From contig NC_065542.1 in assembly GCF_932294415.1 (NCBI RefSeq), forward strand, positions 45,721,942 to 45,785,941: a stretch of 64,000 nt of DNA, given 5' to 3'. The DNA comes from Quercus robur (Eukaryota; Streptophyta; Magnoliopsida; Fagales; Fagaceae). The notes below the pieces were generated by a model. It saw only the letters and a program-made list of their open reading frames with translations. It was not told where the DNA came from and searched no databases. Shown piece by piece: positions 57,527-64,000 of the stretch (positions are counted from its first letter, which is position 1; each line of letters opens with the position of its first letter). Made by a program: the position numbers and the translations under genes.

Positions 57527-60500
57527 CTGATCATATGCATGAAGACCAAACTTTTGTCTGAATGATGACAAATCAGGTAAGGCCAAGCATGGCAATTTCG
57601 CCCCATCATGTATCACGATCGAATCCAATCCATATCTTGTATCCGTATTTGATTTTATTATTGCCACACTTCTGCATAACAGAGATGTAAAAAAGATACA
57701 AAGCATCATAAGAATAATTCCAAAAACATTTAAACATTGTTCAATAAATCAAGTATTTGAATATTTGCGGCCCTGTATTTGCATAAAGCATGGAAATTTT
57801 TTTCCAACAGAAGTTTTGGTGTTTTTGTAGTTCAAATACCGGTGCAGCAAGATTCTTCACATAGTTGAAGTATCTCTTAAATGAACAATATCAGCTGTGG
57901 TGATAAGAAGTTACAAGTTCCCATAGTTAAATTGATTAAAATCAAAAGCTTTAGATAACATATGGAAGAAATCCAAATAGAACACTGATCTCTTTCTAAT
58001 ACTCAAAAAACTAGAATTCCAATATCTATATAGGGTCCTAGGGTCTTCAGAAAATAATGGGAGAGGAAAGGGATCTTAGGTATAGGGTTCGGGTCTTGAC
58101 ATAATATTTTCAGCTTAAATTTTGCAGCACATTAGAATAGACCAAGATTTAGAGGCAAATAAGAAACTTAGTCAGACATAATATGTTTTACAGACTTTAC
58201 AAGGCTCAAGAGAAGGTTATTATGCCAATAAAATGAAATTTGATATCAATTACTTCTAATAAATGGAAAGAAATGAAATTGAGAATTACAAGTTATATGA
58301 CCTCCAAAATAGCTTAAGAAAAATTATGGGTTTAGAGTGATAAGGATCTTGCAAAAAATGACTTTAGATGTGTATACGGACAAAGAGGATTAAGGGAGGG
58401 GGCCATGTAATTTCTAGAAGGATTAGAACTGAGGAGGAAAGGTTGAGAAAGCGGTGGGGAGAAGTGATTACATATCTTGCATAAATGACACATAATTTGA
58501 CAAGCTTCTGTTTCAATTTTGAGGTTCTTTTTATATGATTTATATCTATTTTAGGAACTTAAGGAAAGCGGAGGAGCGAGAAATGCCAGGAATAAACAGC
58601 TGCATTTCTCATATATAACCCTAAACAACAAAAACCAAGCCTTAATCCCAAAATTTTTGGGGTTGGATTCTCATATGTCATATAGTATCATGCAAGATTT
58701 TACACATTTATCATCGATTATATATCGTATCATACAACAACACTAGCCAAGCCTTAATCCTGAAATTTTGGGTTGTCTTCTCATATATCATATCATACAA
58801 GTAAATTTTCATACACTTGTCATTGATCTAGATTGCCGGTGAATTCAACAAATTTTGACCTTTACACATCATCAAAAAACCTGAACAGACTGAACACATA
58901 GATACACATGCAAGCATCAATATGCATTATTTGAAATGCAATTTTTTGCATTAGCAGGAGTCAGGACACTGAACAGGTTGACCTATATGCTTGGACAGAT
59001 GGAATGTCTCTATCGCTGCTGTAACCAGAATTAATAAACTGAAACTAAACAACTTTCTTTGGTACAGATAAAATTATGTTTAAATTCTTGAAGAATGAAA
59101 TAACTAAAATGATCCAGATGCCTAATTAGATAATATTTGATATGTAACTGCTATCTATTGAGCCTTACCCATAAGTGGACCTTCCAGATTCTACAAAATT
59201 TAAGAAAGCACCAAGGTTTTAGGCATACAGCTCTTACTCTATCAAATAGCGCTGCTTCGCAACAGAGAGATATTCACAGGAAATGAGTCATTTTCCATGA
59301 TGTGAGTTAGTTGTCACTTAGATCATGAACATAACCTGCATCCTTTAAAATACAAGTCATTTCTCTGATCAACTCATATAGCTCCTTAGATTGTTTATCA
59401 CCCTTGAAGAAGAATTGGGACCCATTTTGAACCTCTATTCTGCTATAACTAGGCTCCTTTATGATCCCTGATTCCTGCATCACAGCCCTGACCACTGCAG
59501 CATTTTTCCAAAACCCAGAGGTGGCATAAGCATTAGACAAGACCACATATTTTCCAGCATTTTCGGGTTCCAATTCAAAAAATTTCTTTGCTGCCAGCTT
59601 TACCAAGTTCATGTCTCCATGAACCCTACAAGCCCCGAGCAAAGCACCCCATATCACTGAGTGCTCTTTACAAGGTGAGTTCAGAACAAACTCACACGCC
59701 TCTTGTAACTGGCCAGCAAGCCCAAAAAGATTAACTATAGCTGCATAATGCTTCCCTCTTGGCTGAATTCCATAATCTTTGGTCATAGATGAGAAATATG
59801 CCCAACCCTCATCAAGCAAACCTCCATGGCTGCAAGCATAAAGAACTGAAAGAAAAGTAACATAATTTGGTTTGAAACCTACAGTTTTCATCCTATGAAA
59901 AGATTCCAAAACCTTTACAACTTTTCCATGCTGACCATAGCCAGAGATTAAAGCAGTCCACATAACAACATTCCTATTTAAAGACTTGTCAATTACCCGA
60001 TGCCCAACAGAGAAACTACTGCATTTAAAGTACATGTCCATAAGGGCACAATTGACTACCACATTTTCCCTAATTTGACACTTGATCATGACACCATGGG
60101 CCTGTTTCCCATGCTCGAGTGTTGCTAAAAATGCACAAGCTCTGAAGACTGATGCAAAGGTATGCTGGTCTGGTATAAAACCAGTCTGTCTCATCTTGTA
60201 ATAAAGATTTAACCCCACTTCTTCAAGCCCCTTTTGCACATACCCTGCAATCATTGCATCCCATGAAAGCAAGCATTCTCCCACACATTATCAAATAGAA
60301 TGTGAGCGGTTCCTAGATCCCCTGATTTCACATACAATATCAACAATTTAGTCTTCAAATACTCACTGGGATCGTATCCAACAACAACCATTAGTGCATG
60401 GATTCTTCTCCCCTTCTTATACTCTTTTCTAAATATGCATTCCTGAAATAGAAGAGCATAGGTTCTTGGTTCCACTTGCACTACAGTAGTGCACAACAGC

Positions 60501-61733
60501 CCCACAGCTTCCCTCAATCTTCCTGAAATACAAAGAACCTTTAATGTTTTATCCAATTGGAGGTAGCTCTTGTAAGGCTTAACCTGAAAGCTGGTGATCA
60601 TCACATTCCATCAATTGAAGCAGTACATTGCCAAAATCTACTCTTTCCCAATTCTAAAAATAATATATGCAATTACGCATGTGAATTCCATCAAACCTTA
60701 AGCTTTACAAAAATCACATTACATACGTAAGTATGTATATAGTAATGGAAAATTCCATTCAAATTGCCAAATATTCAAATTACCCAATTCACTATTCAAC
60801 CTAAGGATCTCACATTTGGCATAGAAAATAATACTGCCGACCAAATAAATGCAGCATTTTATCAACAACCTGCATGAATTCAAGCTCAAATTCAATTATA
60901 ATACATACATAAATATATATAAAAATGTATGTAAGAATAGAAAAATTCCATTCAGACAGTCAAATATTCATACAACCAAATTCACCACTGAATCTAAAGA
61001 TCTCATCTTTGGCACAAAAACAATACTGCCTGCCACCCACCCAAAAAAAATTATCAACAACCTGCAAAATTCAATCATAAAGCATACATAAATATGCATA
61101 TGAAAGCAGCATAATTCCAATCAACACCACTGCACCTAAGACATCTCATATTTGGCATAATAACAACGCTGTGCACCATAAAAGCAACAATCTTAAAAAC
61201 AACTCACGTAAATGCAAGCTCAAGATCAATTACAATACATAAATTTAAAAAGCGAACATTTCCATACAAATAGTTAAACTACCCAATTCTGCACTGAACC
61301 TAAAAGATCTCATGTTTGACAGTTGACACTAAAACCACACCAACCACATAAAACGGGCTAAAAAAAAAAAACACCATCCACGAAAACGAGCTAAAATTTT
61401 ATCCACAACCCACATAAATTTTAAGCACATATATAACACACATAAAGAAAGTAAGTAAAACTAGTGAAGGTTCACAAACCTGCCATTGCTGCTCTCAGAT
61501 TCAATTCTGCGAAGAAGGGTGGTGGTTTTTCCATCGAACATGGGGCCAACGATCACGTGAATCTCTCCAAAAGACGCAGGAGGAGTCAGCAGCTCCACGT
61601 GCACACCACGACTTTGGATTGAATGAATGGAACAAGTAGGAGAAAAGGTTGTGGCTTTAATGGGAAGGAAAATTGTGTGGTTGCATGGAAAGGATTTGGG
61701 GAAGGGGGGACATGGGGTTCGAACTATAGACAT
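57527..61733 (-). pseudogene. Thymidine kinase (TK1 type), copy 2, partial
   Basis: Exon 1 (61733-61480) and exon 2 (57671-57527) are open, keep splice borders and join in phase. The P-loop reads GPMFDGKT, retaining the Lys and Thr lost in part in copy 1. Exons 3 and 4 are absent: beyond exon 2 lie the hAT element and R1 copy 3. It therefore lacks the second half of the kinase fold and the zinc site. Intron 1 is about 3.8 kb and holds the PPR pseudogene copy 2. Confidence 0.85.
59307..60601 (-). pseudogene. PPR protein (PLS/E type, At4g16470-like), copy 2
   Basis: Start ATG at 60601. The N-terminal part is open through FRKEYKKGRRIH and YLKTKLLILYVKSGDLG, with no stop where copy 1 has one. 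A one-base frameshift before LLSWDAMIAGYVQKG (near 60270) is shared with copy 1. The downstream frame is open for about 320 codons and keeps repeats and the E-type end (CRVHGDMNLVKLAAKKFFEL). A single break is the only obstacle to a full-length protein, but both copies share it, so it is likely inherited. Confidence 0.85.
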
Positions 61734-62844
61734 CAGACATTATTACGGATGCCATTACTACTAGGTTATCACTTAAACCCATATTCTACTACATAATGGT
61801 ATGTTTTCAAGTTTCAACAATAATTTTGCTAATCAGCAAATGCAAAATCTAATTGTTAGCTTCCTTGAAAGTTTGCAAATTTTGAGCACTCAAATAATAA
61901 ATTCCAACTAACCTAATACAACAACAACCAAGTCTTGTTACCAAATCATTTTGAGTCGACAATCATGGATCCATTAATAATAAAGTGACAAAATTTTACA
62001 CGGCTACCTACCGCAACCCTCTTCCTTTTTCCGGGCTTGGGACCGGCTGTGAACAAAACATATGGCACCAAGCACCAACACAGGCGGAGTTAAATTTTTC
62101 TAACCTAATACGCATTGAAATTTTAAAATCCTTCAAAACTTATGCTACCAAATACCATTAAGATAGCATTAGCTATGATGTTGACATTGCAGTCTTTATG
62201 GGCATTGACATTTTAAATCATTAGGTTAAACCGATAGGGTTCTGCAGTACAATATCTTGCCTCAAATAAACTGTATATAGAATGAAATCGTTCACATTTC
62301 AAAAATATTAAGTTCTAACTTCCAACCACATGGTCCATTGTAAAATGAAAGAAATTCAGACACAGATAGAAGACGAGCCACTAGTAACAAGCTGTGCTAG
62401 GGTGATTATTTAAAGAATAATCCAAACTTGAATAATAACAACAAAATAACAGATATTGACAGCATCACCAAAACCAGAATTAAAAAAAATAATAATACAA
62501 ATATGCTACCAAAATTTGTTGATAAGTAATTCTATTACCGACCAAAACTAGTCATTTACATGAAGGCTAAACCTCAAAACAGAATCCAGCATGCATATAC
62601 AAATATCCTACCAAAACTTTTTGATAAGTGATAACTAACAGTACTAATAGTAATACTGACCAAAACTAGACATTTACATGAAGTATAAACCTTAACACAG
62701 AATCAGTAAGCGGATAAAAATACCCTACCGAAACTTTTTGACAAGTGTACTAATACCGACCAAAACTAGACATTTACAGGAAGTCTAAACCTTTAAAAGC
62801 TCACTCTAATAAGTGGTATAAGTGGCATACTGTTAAAGAGCCTG
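61734..62844. other. Intergenic DNA between TK1 and DREB2, copy 2
   Basis: Matches 36960-38070 closely. No gene is seen. Confidence 0.6.
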
Positions 62845-63666
62845 CTAAAATTTCCCCAATCCAAGTTGATCAGCATCATAACCAAAACCCAGCACTGAAT
62901 CTGTGTTGCCAACAGGATCGTTTAATAGAGCCATAATTTCATACATTAAATTTTCATTTTCTGAACAGTCCAGCAAGTTCTCCTGTCCATTATCCCCAAA
63001 ATAGTTTGTAGACTCATCCTTAGCTTCTGTGACAGGATAATACAGAGTACCCTCATCAGCACAAAACTCAGACACACCAGTAGACTCACCCTCGGCCTCT
63101 GTCCCCACCAAACTTGGCATGTCGGCTTCAGTGACAGGATAATACAGTGCATCCTCATCAGCACAAAACTCAGAAGGGTTTGCCGCAGTTGTGGATTCAG
63201 ATCCCACAGGACTTCCCATTGAATAAGGGACAGACTCAGAGGAAGTCCAGCAGCAATCCTTCACAGATTCCATTGAGGATGTGCGACTTGTGATATCTGG
63301 AAAGTTAAGCCGAGCAGAGAAACCATACATTGTTGAAGCAGCTTCGTCATACGCGGACGCAGCATCAACGGCAGTCCCAAAAGTCCCTAGCCAGAGTTTT
63401 TTTCCACCATTTGGCTCACGAATCTCTGCCACCCACTTACCCCATGTCCTCTGCCTAACCCCTCGGTAATGGCACAGTGAGTTTTCAGGTCCTCCTTTTC
63501 CTTTCACACAACAGCCTTTCTTTGACCCTTTGGCTTGAACTTTAGGAGCCCCACAAGACGCAAACTGGGCAGTATTTTTTTCTTTCCACTTCGCCAGTGT
63601 CTCAGCCACAGAGTCTCTACTATTCTTCCTCTTCCTCTTCTTCTGATCAGGATCAGGATTGTCCAT
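62845..63666 (-). CDS. DREB2-type AP2/ERF transcription factor, copy 2
   Basis: Predicted 273 residues from ATG at 63666, same start logic as copy 1. The AP2 domain at residues 66-123 has the consensus WVAEIREPN, so the DNA-contacting Arg and the DREB Val14/Glu19 are all present, with [13 protein letters not shown] downstream. The basic N-terminus KKRKRK and the 16-residue C-terminal repeat (LYYPVTEA, twice) are shared with copy 1. Phe at the [11 protein letters not shown] position is the one unusual residue in the domain. It is the more conserved, likely functional copy. As a DREB2 protein it should act in the nucleus on DRE/CRT elements under drought or heat. Confidence 0.92.
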   Translation of the reverse strand: MDNPDPDQKKRKRKNSRDSVAETLAKWKEKNTAQFASCGAPKVQAKGSKKGCCVKGKGGPENSLCHYRGVRQRTWGKWVAEIREPNGGKKLWLGTFGTAVDAASAYDEAASTMYGFSARLNFPDITSRTSSMESVKDCCWTSSESVPYSMGSPVGSESTTAANPSEFCADEDALYYPVTEADMPSLVGTEAEGESTGVSEFCADEGTLYYPVTEAKDESTNYFGDNGQENLLDCSENENLMYEIMALLNDPVGNTDSVLGFGYDADQLGLGKF

Positions 63667-63999
63667 GACCGTGTGAAACCTTTCCAGACAATTCCAATAA
63701 TGCACCCTCTTGCAACGTGGAATGAATTTCCCAAATCGCAAACCCTCTTGCAATAAATCCCACAACAATCAAAAACCCCCAAACAGAAAAGGAAACTGAA
63801 TTTCCTAATCTGAAAAAACACAAACACTTTTATATCAAACCCCAGAAAATTCAAACCCTAAAAAAATAATCAAGAAAAACCCAAACAGAATATTGCCCCC
63901 ACAATCAACGAAAAACCCAATATGAAACCCTAATATTCAAGTAACAATCTTGAATTTTTCAAAAGAATCAAAACAGAAAAAAAATCACAAAACCCAGTA
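63667..63999 (-). other. DREB2 copy 2 leader, partial
   Basis: It matches 38893-39230. An in-frame ATG at 63768 could extend the protein by 34 residues; the same extension exists in copy 1 and is conserved, but it is unlike known DREB2 N-termini. The promoter is beyond the window end. Confidence 0.6.
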
Positions 64000-64000
64000 A

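Larger units (their letters stand above)
57470..63999. repeat. Segment T, copy 2 (TK1-PPR-DREB2 block)
   Basis: Colinear with 27074-39300 without the LINE. It runs off the right end of the window, so the DREB2 promoter of this copy is not included. Confidence 0.9.

Noticed and set aside
1-63999. CRISPR array, bacterial operon or other defence system
   Set aside because: No such structure; all tandem repeats are microsatellites, the Gypsy array or transposon ends.

Overview
The window is nuclear DNA of a flowering plant, most likely a woody eudicot. It is AT-rich with long A/T tracts. It carries plant-type genes: an AP2/ERF factor of the DREB2 kind, a pentatricopeptide repeat (PPR) protein, a thymidine kinase and an ALE2-like receptor kinase. 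It also holds plant transposon families: Tat-lineage Ty3/Gypsy, L1-like LINEs, MULE foldback elements, a tRNA-derived SINE and a BED-finger hAT. I cannot name the species from sequence alone.

The dominant feature is a large, rearranged tandem segmental duplication. Segment 'alpha' lies at 1-290 plus 10785-about 15860, and again at about 44985-50618. Segment 'T' (TK1 exon 2, PPR, TK1 exon 1, DREB2) lies at about 27074-39300 and again at 57470-63999, with a short third piece at about 44580-44984. Segment 'K' (ALE2-like kinase exons) lies at 42505-43203 and 50619-51350. Segment 'R1' (unidentified, holding a SINE) occurs three times, near 17.7-20.3, 43.2-44.6 and 52.5-53.9 kb. Segment 'P' occurs at 25.3-26.0 and 41.0-41.7 kb. 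All host genes read on the minus strand.

Layout: 291-10784 is a young Gypsy/Tat retroelement inserted into alpha copy 1; alpha copy 2 keeps the empty site. 12.2-16.5 kb holds nested foldback elements. 17.7-21.6 kb is R1 copy 1, broken by LINE pieces. 22.0-24.05 kb is the ectodomain half of an ALE2-like pseudogene. 24.9-27.3 kb holds a LINE ORF1 fragment, segment P and TK1 exons 4-2. 27.7-33.3 kb is a nearly full-length LINE inserted into the long TK1 intron. 34.5-39 kb holds the PPR pseudogene, TK1 exon 1 and a DREB2 gene. 41.9-45 kb has the kinase C-terminus, R1 and a TK1 exon 2 fragment. 45-50.6 kb is alpha copy 2. 50.6-53.9 kb has kinase exons and R1 copy 3. 53.93-57.46 kb is an apparently intact hAT transposon, absent from the paralogous site. 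57.5-64 kb is the second TK1-PPR-DREB2 block.

Only the two DREB2 copies and the hAT transposase read as intact protein genes. TK1, PPR and ALE2-like copies all carry damage or are partial. Each large insertion (Gypsy, LINE, hAT) has an empty paralogous site inside the window, so the window records its own order of events: duplication first, then separate insertions into single copies.
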